DNA of 64,000 bases from DATJGR01 sp963787045 (GCA_963787045.1 CAWBBR010000002.1:1-64000); one strand, 5' to 3'. Shown: positions 9,656-19,224, counted from the first letter of the stretch. A program made the numbers and translations. The notes: generated by a model from the sequence alone, not told the origin.

Positions 9656-10175
9656 CGTTCGGCTCGGTCAATCGCAACAACATGTGCGTCTCGGCGTAGT
9701 CGACGCCGTCCACTTTCAACGCGGCGGGTTCAGTACCCCACGCTTCGAAGCCCAGCGACCGATACAGCGCGAGGGCGGCCGCGTTCTCCGACGTAACCGA
9801 CAACAGCACGTGTTCGAGCCCGGCCAGATCGCGCGCCCGCTCCACCATCGTTGCGAGCAGTCGTCGTCCGAGCCCGCGACCGCGCAGCGACGGCGTGACG
9901 TAGACACCCCAGATCGAGCCGATGTGTTGACGTTTCGGCGCGGTTTCGCGGACGAACCCGCCGATGCCGACGAGCCGCTCGCCGTCCCACGCGCCCAGTA
10001 CGTAGTTCTCGGGCGAGCCGGTCAGACGATCGCGATACTTGTCGGCTTTCGCGCTCGCTTCCACCTCGTAACTCGAACCGAAGGCCGTCGGCTCGGCGCG
10101 CAATGCTTCGAGACGCAGTCGCCGATAGCGATCGAGATCGTCGTTGCCGAGCAGCCTGAGTTCGATCTCGCTCAC
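9645..10175 (-). CDS. GNAT family N-acetyltransferase
   Basis: A 176-residue GNAT protein. The acetyl-CoA binding signature is TPSLRGRGLGRRLL (R-x-x-G-x-G/R), followed by the usual helix and the VTSENAAALALYRSLGFE segment. The start is a GTG at 10175 that overlaps the stop of the upstream LLM gene as GTGA, so translation is likely coupled. The substrate is unknown. It converges with msrC, sharing the last 11 bases. Confidence 0.85.
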   Translation of the reverse strand: MSEIELRLLGNDDLDRYRRLRLEALRAEPTAFGSSYEVEASAKADKYRDRLTGSPENYVLGAWDGERLVGIGGFVRETAPKRQHIGSIWGVYVTPSLRGRGLGRRLLATMVERARDLAGLEHVLLSVTSENAAALALYRSLGFEAWGTEPAALKVDGVDYAETHMLLRLTEPNAND

Positions 10176-11218
10176 ATCGCGTCGACCAGGTTGCGCAGCT
10201 TGTCGCAGTAGCCCACGCGGTCCTTCAGCGTTTTGCCGACGAAGCCGACGTTGAGCGCGTTCACGCCGGCTTCCTTGAGCGCGGCGAGTCGATCGCGCAC
10301 GAAACCTTCCGGGCCGACCAGCGATGTTGCGTCGATGTACGACTGCGGAATGGCGGCTTCCGCTGCATCTTTCTTGCCGGAGAGATACAGCTCCTGAATG
10401 ATCTTTGCGTCTTTCTCGTAGCCGTACTTCGAGAACGTGTCGTTGTAGAAGTTCTTCGAACGCGCGCCCATGCCGCCGATGTAAAGCGCCATGCCGGGCC
10501 GGCCGAGGTTGCGCAGATCTTCCAATCCTTCGCCGATGGCAACGCCGCCGCCAGCGAATATCTCGAGGGGCGCGCGTTTCGGGTCGCGCTTCGCCGCGCC
10601 GGCGCGCAACGCTTTGCCCCACACGGCATCGGCGCCTTCTGCCATGTAGAAAGCCGGCAACCACGCATCGGCGAGTTCCGCCGTGAGTTCCACGCTTTTC
10701 GCGCCGAGCGCCGCTACGGCGATCGGAATCTCGTCCCGTACGGGATGGTTGATCAGCTTCAGCGGTTTGCCGAGGCCGGTGCCGCGGTTCTGCGGCAGCG
10801 GAATCTGAAAGTGCTTGCCGTCGTACTGAACCTTCTCGCGTCGCCACACCATGCGGCAGATTTCGATGATCTCGCGGATCGTCTGCGTCGGTGAGTCATA
10901 GGGCACGCCGTGAAACCCTTCGATCACCTGCGGACCCGACGCGCCGAGGCCCAGCATGCAACGGCCGTCGGAGAGGTAGTCGATGCCGGCGGCGGTCATT
11001 GCGAGCAACGAAGGCGTGCGCGTGTAGATCGGCAGAATGCCGGATGCAATGGTGACGCGTTGCGTACTGGCGGCGATGTAACCCATTGCGCTCGGCGCAT
11101 CGAACGAATACGCCTCCGGCACCCACACCATGTCGAGGCCGGCTTTCTCCAGTTCCTGGACTTCCTTCACGGCTTCCTTCATGCCGTTCGAATAGCTGAG
11201 CAGTGTCGAGATGCGCAT
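10172..11218 (-). CDS. LLM class flavin/F420-dependent oxidoreductase
   Basis: A 348-residue luciferase-like protein: N-terminal MRISTLLSYSNGMKEAVKEV, then DMVWVPEAYSFDAPSAMGY, TQRVTIASGILPIYTR and GRCMLGLGASGPQVIEG. This layout is typical of the F420-associated LLM subfamily, although F420 synthesis genes are not visible here. It is a distant paralogue of the LLM gene at 8102. It starts 33 bases downstream of the PurN-like gene and overlaps the following GNAT gene by GTGA. Confidence 0.85.
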   Translation of the reverse strand: MRISTLLSYSNGMKEAVKEVQELEKAGLDMVWVPEAYSFDAPSAMGYIAASTQRVTIASGILPIYTRTPSLLAMTAAGIDYLSDGRCMLGLGASGPQVIEGFHGVPYDSPTQTIREIIEICRMVWRREKVQYDGKHFQIPLPQNRGTGLGKPLKLINHPVRDEIPIAVAALGAKSVELTAELADAWLPAFYMAEGADAVWGKALRAGAAKRDPKRAPLEIFAGGGVAIGEGLEDLRNLGRPGMALYIGGMGARSKNFYNDTFSKYGYEKDAKIIQELYLSGKKDAAEAAIPQSYIDATSLVGPEGFVRDRLAALKEAGVNALNVGFVGKTLKDRVGYCDKLRNLVDAM

Positions 11219-11251
11219 GCGATATGACTCCGTTTTGAGATTCTCTGTGTT

Positions 11252-11878
11252 CTATGAGGCGACCGACGCGCGCCGATCGACCAATGTGCGCAGTGTGTCG
11301 ATCAGCAGTTGACGCTCCACGGCCTTCACTTTGTGTTCGAGCGTTGCCGGCGTTTCGTCAGCCGCTACCAGTACGCGCCGCTGCGCGATGATCGGGCCGC
11401 TGTCGTAGTCGCCGGTCACCCAATGCACGGTGGCGCCGCTTTCGGTATCGCCGTTCGCGATCACCGCGTCGTGTACGCGGCGTCCGAAGAAGCCGCTGCC
11501 GCCGTACTTCGGCAGCAACGAAGGGTGCGTGTTGATCATGCGATCCTTGAAGCGCGCGAGCGTTACCGGTCCGAGGCGTTTCATGTAACCGACCAGCACC
11601 ACCAGATCGACGCCGGCCTGCTCGAGTGTGTCGCTGATCGCGCGATCGAGCGCGCCGGCATCCGGATGTGTGGCCGACGACAGATGCACGGTGTGCACGG
11701 AGGCGTCGCGGGCGCGTCGCAGCGCGCCGGAATCGCTGTTGTTGCTGATGACCACGCTGACGCGCGCGCAAAGGCGCGCGTCGCTGCACGCATCGAGGAT
11801 CTCCTGCAGCAGCGAACCTTCGTGCGAGGCGAGCACGCCGATGCACGGCACGGCTGCGCGCGGCGCAGGGGTCCGCAT
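11252..11878 (-). CDS. Phosphoribosylglycinamide formyltransferase-like (PurN family)
   Basis: A 208-residue formyltransferase-fold protein. Catalytic elements of PurN are present: the Asn-x-His in NTHPSLLP, the aspartate in GDYDSGPIIAQ, and the TVHWV strand. However, the N-terminal phosphate loop that in canonical PurN reads SGxGSN is changed here to ASHEGSLLQ, and the enzyme sits in an operon of oxidoreductase-type genes rather than purine genes. It may be a paralogue formylating another amine. The ATG at 11878 shares one base with the upstream stop (TGATG). Confidence 0.75.
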   Translation of the reverse strand: MRTPAPRAAVPCIGVLASHEGSLLQEILDACSDARLCARVSVVISNNSDSGALRRARDASVHTVHLSSATHPDAGALDRAISDTLEQAGVDLVVLVGYMKRLGPVTLARFKDRMINTHPSLLPKYGGSGFFGRRVHDAVIANGDTESGATVHWVTGDYDSGPIIAQRRVLVAADETPATLEHKVKAVERQLLIDTLRTLVDRRASVAS

Positions 11879-12666
11879 CACGCGGCCTTCGGCGCTACTT
11901 TGTAGATCGCGGTATGCACCGCTTCCACCGCCGGCGCGCCGTCGACCAGGAACGCAAGATACAGCTTGATGAACTCGTGGCCTTTGCGTTCCCACTTCTC
12001 GATCGGAATTGCGCGCACGTCTACGGCGTCGCCCACTTTCAATATGCGGCGGAACGTCATCTCGGTGCCGACGTGAATCCACGCCGGCAGGATGAAGCGC
12101 CGCACCAGCATCTGGTTGCACCAATGCTGAATCAGGTGCGGGTGCACGACGCCGGCGCGGTACACGGGCAAATCATCGGACAACTGGTCGGTGTATTTAC
12201 GGTTCTCTTCGACGCTCGGCGTCCAGGCCACCGACGCGAACGGCGTATTCACCTCGATCGCGTTCCAGTCGATCTCGACGCGCGTCGCGGCGACTTTTGC
12301 ACCGGCGATCTGCGCGCGCGGGTCTACCGGCGGCAGCATCGAGGGGAGTTCCACGCTGACCTGCGCGAGCAGCACCTCGGCCGCGTTGTAGCAGTCGACG
12401 CGATAGGTCCGGTCGCCGGTCTGCGTCAGCGGTACCGACAGGCGGTCGCCGTTGTACGCCGGCTTCAGCAGCCGCAACGCCACGCGACTGTGGCCGAGCC
12501 AGTCCACCCCCAGCTCGTTCGTCAACGGATACGTCATGTGTCCGAACACCGCGACGCCGGGAACCAGCGCGCCGGTGAAGCCGTATGCACGCGCCACGTC
12601 GTCGCTATGGATGCGGTTCTCGTGCGCTTGCGAATGATTGATCGCGACCGGTTGGTGCAGCGGCAT
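11878..12666 (-). CDS. MaoC-like (hot-dog fold) dehydratase family protein
   Basis: A 262-residue protein with the layout of a double hot-dog MaoC-like hydratase. The N-terminal half contains the HSDDVARAYGFTGALVPG segment, similar to hydratase catalytic regions; the C-terminal half contains HPHLIQHWCNQMLVRRF and TEMTFRRILKVGDAVDV. MaoC-like proteins hydrate enoyl thioesters or act as scaffolds; the exact substrate is unknown. It leads a minus-strand operon coupled to the PurN-like gene by TGATG and diverges from pntA. Confidence 0.65.
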   Translation of the reverse strand: MPLHQPVAINHSQAHENRIHSDDVARAYGFTGALVPGVAVFGHMTYPLTNELGVDWLGHSRVALRLLKPAYNGDRLSVPLTQTGDRTYRVDCYNAAEVLLAQVSVELPSMLPPVDPRAQIAGAKVAATRVEIDWNAIEVNTPFASVAWTPSVEENRKYTDQLSDDLPVYRAGVVHPHLIQHWCNQMLVRRFILPAWIHVGTEMTFRRILKVGDAVDVRAIPIEKWERKGHEFIKLYLAFLVDGAPAVEAVHTAIYKVAPKAA

Positions 12667-12800
12667 TCGACGGATCCTGGCGGCGGGTCACGCATCGTAT
12701 CGCCATCCCCGGTGCGAAGCATCGCAACGAGTGAGGTGAGGAGCACCGTGATGGGCCGCGCCCGGGATGTGGGCTGAAGGTAAACCAGCATTGTCTTGCC

Positions 12801-12816
12801 CTAGCGCTTTCGCTAG
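12801..12816. repeat. Perfect 6-bp-stem hairpin upstream of pntA
   Basis: CTAGCG-CTTT-CGCTAG, a perfect inverted repeat with a four-base loop, in the divergent intergenic region between the MaoC-like gene and pntA. There is no T-tract, so a rho-independent terminator is unlikely. Confidence 0.5.
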
Positions 12817-12824
12817 CCTAACGC

Positions 12825-12865
12825 GCCTTTGTGCACTGCACCGTCACACGGCAACGCACAAAGGC
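12825..12865. repeat. 10-bp inverted repeat, candidate operator before pntA
   Basis: Arms GCCTTTGTGC (12825-12834) and GCACAAAGGC (12856-12865) are perfect complements around a 21-base spacer that holds a smaller CCGT...ACGG hairpin. It lies 46 bases before the pntA start in a divergent region, so it could be a regulator site or an mRNA leader hairpin. Confidence 0.45.
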
Positions 12866-12910
12866 CTGCCGTAACACAACGGACGATCAACCAAGAAGAG
12901 GGATGGCTGC

Positions 12911-14038
12911 ATGCGCATCGGCGTGCCCAAAGAAACGTGGCCGGGTGAACTGCGCGCGGCGCTGGTTCCGGGCGGCGTCAAGAAGCTGGTCGGGCTCGGC
13001 TTCTCGATCAACGTCGAGACAGGGTTGGGCGCCGGTGCACGGATCCCCGACGACGAGTACCGCGCCGTTGGCGCCACGGTCGTGGCCGACTCGCGCGCCG
13101 CGGTAGCGGGCGCCGACGTGGTGGTGCGGGTGCGCAAGCCCGCGGATGCGGACGTTGCCGATCTCGCGAGCGGCGTCATCCACATCAGCTTCCTCGATCC
13201 GTTCAACGAGAAGAGTCTCGTCGCGAATCTCGCCTCGCGCGGCATCACCGGCATTTCCATGGAGATGGTGCCGCGCAGTACGCGCGCGCAGAAGATGGAC
13301 GCGCTGTCGTCGCAGGCGAACCTGGCCGGCTATGTCACCGTGATTCTGGCCGCCACGTACAGCCCGAAGATGCTGCCGATGATGATGACGCCGGCCGGCA
13401 CCATTCAGCCGTGTCGCGTGTTCGTGATCGGCGCCGGCGTCGCCGGTCTTCAGGCCATTGCCACCGCCAAACGGCTGGGCGCGCGCATCGAAGCATTCGA
13501 CACCCGGCCGGTCGTCGCCGAGCAGGTGGAGTCGCTCGGTGCGAAGTTCGTACAGATCGATCTCGGCAATACCGGGCAGACGGAACAGGGCTACGCGCGC
13601 GAACTGACGCCGGAGCAGCTCGAGCTGCAACGGCTCGGCATGAAGAAAGTCGTCAGCCAGTCCGACATCGTAATCACCACCGCGCAGGTGTTCGGACGCC
13701 CGGCGCCGCGCATCGTCACGCGCGACATGGTCGAAGCGATGAAGCCCGGCAGCGTCGTCGTCGACATGGCGGTGGAATCCGGCGGGAACGTCGAAGGCGC
13801 CGTGCTCAACGAAGTGATGGACATCAACGGCGTGCTGGTCGTCGGCCTCGGCAACCTGCCGTCGCGCGTCAGCCGCAATGCCAGCGAGATGTATTCCAGC
13901 AACATCGTGAATCTGTTGGACGAGTTCTGGAACAAAGAGGCGAAGGAACTGCGCCTCGATCCCGCCGACGACATCATCAAAGGCTGCGTGATCACGCGCG
14001 GCGGCGAAATCGTCAACGAGACGATCAAGAAGCTCTGA
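12911..14038 (+). CDS. pntA: NAD(P) transhydrogenase subunit alpha (N-terminal domain type, PntAA)
   Basis: A 375-residue protein equal in length to the soluble NAD(H)-binding domain I (PntAA) of proton-translocating transhydrogenase. Features: N-terminal MRIGVPKETWPGELRAALVP, the QANLAGYVTV region, the dinucleotide fold GAGVAGLQAIATAKRLGA and the mobile-loop region before MKKVVSQSDIVITTA. The membrane partners PntAB and PntB, normally directly downstream, are absent: the next gene, 10 bases on, is a PhzF homologue. It may pair with a distant pntAB-pntB or act as a stand-alone NAD(P)-dependent dehydrogenase related to alanine dehydrogenase. Confidence 0.85.
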   Translation: MRIGVPKETWPGELRAALVPGGVKKLVGLGFSINVETGLGAGARIPDDEYRAVGATVVADSRAAVAGADVVVRVRKPADADVADLASGVIHISFLDPFNEKSLVANLASRGITGISMEMVPRSTRAQKMDALSSQANLAGYVTVILAATYSPKMLPMMMTPAGTIQPCRVFVIGAGVAGLQAIATAKRLGARIEAFDTRPVVAEQVESLGAKFVQIDLGNTGQTEQGYARELTPEQLELQRLGMKKVVSQSDIVITTAQVFGRPAPRIVTRDMVEAMKPGSVVVDMAVESGGNVEGAVLNEVMDINGVLVVGLGNLPSRVSRNASEMYSSNIVNLLDEFWNKEAKELRLDPADDIIKGCVITRGGEIVNETIKKL

Positions 14039-14048
14039 GAGCCTTCCG

Positions 14049-14885
14049 ATGCGCATGCACATCGTCGACGTATTCGCGGAAACGCGCTATGCCGGAAATC
14101 AGCTGGCGGTTGTGCGCGACTGTGCAGCGCTGTCAGGCGAAGCGATGCAGACGATCGCGCGCGAGATGAATTTCTCCGAAACGACGTTCGTCACCGCCGA
14201 AACACCGTTGCGCGCGAAGGTGCGCATCTTTACGCCGGGCGAAGAGCTTCCGTTCGCCGGCCACCCGACGATCGGCACCGCATGGGTGTTGGGACACACG
14301 CAACCGAGCTTCACGCTCGAACTGGCGATGGGCAATGTCGAAGTGACCTTCGACGGTGCGGCCGGCGTTGCGTGGATGGCGCCACCGAAGCCGACGCTCG
14401 GTGATCGGTTTCCGCCCGAACGCGCTGCGCGGATGTTGCGTCTGACCGTTGCGGACCTCGATCCGCTGTTGCCCGCGCAATTGGTGTCGATCGGGCCGGA
14501 GTTCGTCTTCATCGGCGTTCGCGATCTCGCGACGCTGCGTCGCGCGCGCCTCGACGAAGAGTATTTCCGCGCCTGTCGCGCCGAAGGGCTGCCGATCGAC
14601 TCGGTGTTTCTGTTTGCGCCGCAGGCCTATTCGCCCGACGCGCATTACGCGGCGCGCCTGTTCTTCGATGCGAACGGCGTGCGCGAAGATCCGGCCACCG
14701 GCAGTGCGAACAGCGGCTTCGCAGCGTATCTGCACGCGCATTTGAAAAAGCCGATCGACGTGGTCGTGGAGCAGGGCTTCGAGATCAAGCGACCGTCGCG
14801 TCTGTACTTGCGCGCCGATGCGCAACAGCTGCGCGTCGGCGGACGGGTACAGGCGGTTTCGGAAGGGCAGCTGCTGGAGCCGTAG
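14049..14885 (+). CDS. PhzF family isomerase/epimerase
   Basis: A 278-residue member of the PhzF (diaminopimelate epimerase-like) fold family. Signature segments are MNFSETTFV with the catalytic glutamate, FAGHPTIGTAWVL and DPATGSANSGFAAYL. Phenazine genes are not present, so the true substrate is unknown; most PhzF homologues outside phenazine clusters have unassigned isomerase roles. It follows pntA by 10 bases and probably shares its transcript, and it converges with the 2OG dioxygenase gene. Confidence 0.87.
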   Translation: MRMHIVDVFAETRYAGNQLAVVRDCAALSGEAMQTIAREMNFSETTFVTAETPLRAKVRIFTPGEELPFAGHPTIGTAWVLGHTQPSFTLELAMGNVEVTFDGAAGVAWMAPPKPTLGDRFPPERAARMLRLTVADLDPLLPAQLVSIGPEFVFIGVRDLATLRRARLDEEYFRACRAEGLPIDSVFLFAPQAYSPDAHYAARLFFDANGVREDPATGSANSGFAAYLHAHLKKPIDVVVEQGFEIKRPSRLYLRADAQQLRVGGRVQAVSEGQLLEP

Positions 14886-14901
14886 TGACCGGGCGTCCGA
14901 T

Positions 14902-15816
14902 TCAGCGCCGAATACCGCCGTTCCGAGGTGCTCGGTACCGTCTGCGAACTTCGCGAGCGTGGCGGCAGGTAGATCGGTCAGATCGCTGGCGCGTCTGAAC
15001 TCTCCCAGCGCCGTGCCGGTGCAAGCGGAATCGATGTTCGCTGCACCCGTATCGGAGTTGAGATCGTCGAGGTGGACCGTCCTGAAGTCCACGCTGAATC
15101 GAGTGCGTCCAGAGGTATTCGGCACGCTCGAGTGAAGCTGCGCGCCCGAGAACATGATCAACCCGCCAGGCGGACAGACCAGTCGAATGGTCGACGAGAG
15201 GTCGAGCGCACGCTTTGGCGCCGGCAGCGGCCGCGTGTCCTTGTTGATCATTTGAGCGACGTGCTCACCACGGAACTTCGTGTTCCATTCGTAGTAGTTG
15301 TAGCCCGATGACGTATTCTCGACCGGCTCGCTCCAGTAGCGCGGATGAAACGCCATACAGTTGTCGCTTCTGATCGGATAGATCGGCATCCACCAATTGA
15401 TCTGGCATTGTGCAGCCGAATACCAAGTGTCGCGGTGCGGGTGCCACGCATACGCGATGCCAGTCGTCAGGTGGTTGGTCTCAGCTCGTCGAGGACCGTA
15501 GCTTCGGCACCTCGAAGTACGTCTTGTCGGGGGCGCAGCCGAGCGCGTGCAGCGCCTCGGAGAGACGCGACACTGATCCTTCGTGGTGGATGAAGTGGGG
15601 CTTGAGCCGTCCGAGCAGTTCGGCGTAGTCGGTGACCGGCATGTCGAATTGCGCGTGCTCCGGGTCGCGCTCGCCAAAGTACGCCTCGATTACTTCGCGC
15701 GTGAAGCGACTGAACTCGAGAGTGGCGGCATTCGGCGAATACACGTAGAGGTCGCCCGTATACAGGTTGCGGCGTCGTTCTTCGTCGGAGTGTGTTGCGT
15801 CAAAGTGAACGTTCAA
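14902..15816 (-). CDS. Fe(II)/2-oxoglutarate-dependent dioxygenase-like protein, frameshifted
   Basis: The N-terminal part (MNVHFDATHSDEERRRNLYT..., TTG start at 15816) and C-terminal part lie in different frames, joined near 15485-15495 (...YFEVPKLR then ETNHLTTGIAYAWHPHRDTW). The iron-binding H-x-D is HRD in AWHPHRDTWY; the distal His and the 2OG-binding Arg are in GAQLHSSVPNTSGRTRFSVDF. The fold resembles PhyH-like hydroxylases. The C-terminal end is uncertain: the intact frame runs on antisense through the PhzF gene, so I place the end at a TGA (14902-14904) reachable with one more indel. The substrate is unknown. Confidence 0.6.
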
Positions 15817-15912
15817 GATGTTCTCGCCTCAGCTGACCCCAGGCTACTCCAACACATCGAGCGGCGCTGCGGCGTGTGAAGTTGTAACGGTAATTCGAAC
15901 TTGCGGACTGCA

Positions 15913-17445
15913 TCACGCCACGCCGAGCCGCTCGAACTGTTCGGCCGGCGCTTCGATCGCTTTCAGCGCGACGCGCAGCAACTCGATCATGTCGGCTTCG
16001 TCGCGCGATCCTGTTCGGTTATCGGTCTCGCCCGGATCGTTATCCAGCCTGTAGAGGTGGTGTTCGCGCGTGCGCGAACCGAGCGACCAGTACGGCAACG
16101 TGTCACCGGGCTTGAACGGTTGGCGGATCACCGGCACGTCGGACCCCGGCATGAAGTCGAGGAACGCGTTGCGATTCGGCCGCGGCAGCTTCGAGATCGT
16201 GCATCGAGTGAACCGGCATCGTCGACCATCGGTTCGACTACATCGACAGCGGGCGGTTCGTCGGCGTCACCGGCGCGCGCGCGAACGTGCGCGCGCCGTC
16301 GGTGACGTGCACCTCACCGGCCCCAGACACCGCCAGCGCCCACTCGCGTACGCTGGTCGCGCTGCCGTTCGAGCAGCGGCACGAGCGAGTGGCCGTGCGT
16401 GCGGTGCTCGCAGGTCACGCCGAACGATGTCGCACAGCGTCGCGTGCAGGTCGACGTTCGTGGTGAGCGCTCGCAGTGCGGCGGTGCGACACGCCGGGCC
16501 ACGCGATCATCAGCGGGTGTGGCCGAGCGGTCGTAATGCGGCACCCGGGCTTGCCGCAGATGTCCTTCTCGCCGAGGTAGTGGCCGTGATCGGTGCACAC
16601 GATGACCGCGGTGTCGTGTCCACAGCGCTTCTGCGGTCCACGACGTCGAGCAGGCGACCGAACCAGTGATCGATCATCGAGAGCTTCGCGCCGTATTGCG
16701 CGCGGAGGTGACCGCTCTCGCGCTCGCGAGATCACGCCTCGCTCCCGCGCCGTCGCGTACGGCGGCCAGATGAGTCTGCTGCGCCTTCCCACGTCGGGTC
16801 GTAGCGGTTGGCCCACGGCGTCGGGTGTGTCGAACGGCTCGTGCGGATCGAACTCGTCGACGAACAGCAGGAAGCGGTCGTGCGCGCCCGCGTTCGCTCG
16901 CGTCGAGCCAGCCGGCGGCCGTCGACATCGTCCGCGGTCCCGGAAAGTCGGCTCGTCGTCGGAACCACGTGCGGCTCAGGTCGTACGGCGCGGACCGCGG
17001 CCGTTCGCGGCCGGGAGCGTCGGTGCGCCGATCCAGCGACGGATCGGCGCGCGTGCGCCACGGATCGTCTTCGTGCCCGCGCAGGTAGTCCCATGCCGCG
17101 GAAGTCGGTGTGGTAGTTCTCGCCGCCGTTTTCGAACAGGTGCGGATGATCGGTGACGAGCATCGTGGTCACACCGGCGCGACGCAGCGGCTGCGTGATC
17201 GGTTCTTCCCACAACTCGATCGAGCCCCACGGCTTCCACGGAAAGTCGAGCGCGCCGACAGCAGGTCGTGGCGCGCCGGCATGCACGGCAGCGAACCGAT
17301 GAAGTGGTTGTCGAACCGCACCGACGCGGCGCGCGAAGCGGTCGAGGTTCGGCGTGTCGAATTCGGTGCCGCCGTAGCTGCCGAGCATGTGGCGGTTGAG
17401 GCTGTCGAGCAGCACGACGACGACGTTCTTCGGCATGTTCGGCAT
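15913..17445 (-). CDS. Type I sulfatase, multiply frameshifted
   Basis: Sulfatase/alkaline phosphatase superfamily. N-terminal metal site VVVVLLDSLNRHMLGSYGG; the formylglycine signature C-x-P-x-R is intact (SLPCMPARHDLL) but in another frame; further pieces are VTDHPHLFENGGENYHTDF, FLLFVDEFDPHEPFDTP and the metal motif VCTDHGHYLGEKDICGK; the C-terminus GDTLPYWSLGSRTREHHLYR ends at 15913. At least seven frame changes are needed to read through. Between breaks the sequence is coherent and lacks stops, arguing for clustered consensus indels or very recent decay. A functional gene would hydrolyse a sulfate ester. Start taken at ATG 17445; 17457 is an alternative. Confidence 0.65.
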
Positions 17446-17576
17446 GGCGGGTCCCATCTCTCGTGAGCGCGACTGGCCCATTCTACGGAAGTCGGCTTCG
17501 CGTTTTGACTTTCGTTATGAATCTGGAAGACTTTCCACGTGAATCTTGAGACCGTGCGGCAAAAGGGAGGACACCA

Positions 17577-18747
17577 ATGGCGCATTCGGTCGAGCGTGAA
17601 ATCTTCGGCGTCGGCTACCGCGAGACGACGGCGTTCAAAGACACGTACGGCGGCGAAGTGGGCCACGTGTTCATCGAATGTCTGCGCATCAAGCCTGTCA
17701 ACGTCGAGTCCGACACGGTGCTCGTGTTCAGCCATCCGATCGGCGGCGGTGCATTTCTGCCGGCGATCACGCAGCTCGCGCGCGCGGGTCATCACGTGTT
17801 GTTCGTCAACACGCGCTACCGCGGCAACGACAGCGCGCTGATCATGGAGAAGTGTCTGCTCGATCTCGGCGCGGGCATCAAAGATGCGAAAGAACGCTTC
17901 GGCTACTCGAAAGTGGTGCTCGGCGGCTGGTCTGGCGGCGGATCGCTGTCGTTGTACTACCAGGAGCAGGCCGAACGCACCACGGTTGATCGAACGCCGG
18001 CCGGCGACGCGGTCGACCTCGCCGGCGCCAAGCTGATTCCGGGCGATGCGATCATGTTGATGGCGGCGCACGTCAGTCGCTCGGTCACGCTGACGGAGTG
18101 GATGGACGCGTCGATCGTCGACGAACTCGACATCGGCAAGCGCAACGTCGAGTTCAACCTCTACGATCCCGCGAATCCGAACCGGTGCGCCGTACAACGC
18201 CGAGTTCCTGGCGCGCTATCGCGCGGCGCAGGTGGCGCGCAATCGCCGCATCACCGACTGGGTCAAATCCGAACTCGCCGCGCGCATTCGCGCCGACGGA
18301 CCCGGCGCCGAACGCGGCTTCGTCGTGCACGGCACCATGGCCGATCCACGCTGGCTCGATGCAACGGTCGATCCGAACGATCGCGAACCCGGCACGTGTT
18401 ATCTCGGCGATCCGCGCATCGTCAACATGGGACCGGTCGGGCTCGCGCGGTTCTGCACGCTGCGCAGCTGGTTATCGCAATGGAGTTTCGACGAGTCGCG
18501 CGCGAACGGGATCAAGAACGCGCAGAACGTGAGCTGCCCGGTGCTGGTGATCGGCAATACCGCCGACAACGCCTGCACGCCGAGCCACACGCATCGTCTG
18601 TTCGAATCGGTGGGACACAAGAACAAGGAACTGCGCGAGATCAAAGGCGCGACGCATTATTACGCGGGCCAACCGAAGCACTGCGCCGAGGCGATCGACG
18701 TGTGCACCGAGTGGCTCGTGCGCAAGGGTCTGTCGAAACCGGTATGA
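17577..18747 (+). CDS. Alpha/beta hydrolase, one frameshift
   Basis: Serine hydrolase of ~390 residues. The first part (MAHSVEREIFGVGYRETTAF) carries FSHPIGGGAF and the nucleophile elbow GGWSGGGSLS. The frame changes near 18185, where one extra base in AACCGGTG splits the protein; correcting it reads NPNGAPYNAEFLARY and joins the second part. The C-terminal lobe has the VLVIGNTADNACTPS strand (acid residue) and GATHYYAGQPKH (catalytic His). A good ribosome binding site (GGGAGGACACC) precedes ATG 17577. Substrate unknown. DUF6524 follows after 15 bases. Confidence 0.78.
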
Positions 18748-18762
18748 CAAGGAGAATCGCGG

Positions 18763-19203
18763 TTGAGTAAAGACAAGGTCAGAGGTGCGCCGTTCACGCT
18801 GGGCAGTTTCGGTTTGCGCCTGTTGTTCACACTCGCCTTGGTCGTTCTGACCTTCAACCCGACGGGCTATTCGTTCGTAGACTGGCTGCGCGCCTCGTTG
18901 TCACCGAACACGCTTGGGCCCGAACACGCCGTGGCGGGTATCGCGCTGCTGGCGGGCTGGTTGATCGTGGTGACCGCGACGCAACGCGCGCTCGGATCGC
19001 TGGGTCTGCTCGTACTCGCGGCGTTTCTGGCGGCACTCGTTTGGTGGTTGTTCGATGCCGGCTGGCTCGCAACTTCGAGCGCGGGCGCGCTCGAGTGGAT
19101 CACGCTCGTGTGCCTGGCAATACTGCTCGCGGTCGGCATGTCGTGGTCGTTCATCTGGCGACGAATGACCGGGCAATACGAGGTCGACGAAGTCAACAAC
19201 TAA
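18763..19203 (+). CDS. DUF6524-like membrane protein
   Basis: A 146-residue integral membrane protein with four hydrophobic segments: LGSFGLRLLFTLALVVLTF, the AVAGIALLAGWLIVVTA region, GLLVLAAFLAALVWWLF and WITLVCLAILLAVGMSWSF. A cytoplasmic tail with TGQYEVDEVNN follows. The start is a TTG at 18763, chosen because AAGGAG lies 8 bases upstream. It resembles the DUF6524 family of short membrane proteins of unknown role. It follows the alpha/beta hydrolase and converges on the SDR gene. Confidence 0.72.
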   Translation: MSKDKVRGAPFTLGSFGLRLLFTLALVVLTFNPTGYSFVDWLRASLSPNTLGPEHAVAGIALLAGWLIVVTATQRALGSLGLLVLAAFLAALVWWLFDAGWLATSSAGALEWITLVCLAILLAVGMSWSFIWRRMTGQYEVDEVNN

Positions 19204-19224
19204 CGGGGACGCTCAGCGGCACCG

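Noticed and set aside
14133..15677. A long minus-strand open frame running through the whole PhzF gene.
   Set aside because: Only its upstream third, which carries the dioxygenase motifs, is protein-like. The rest is antisense to a well-supported PhzF gene and is kept open by high GC.
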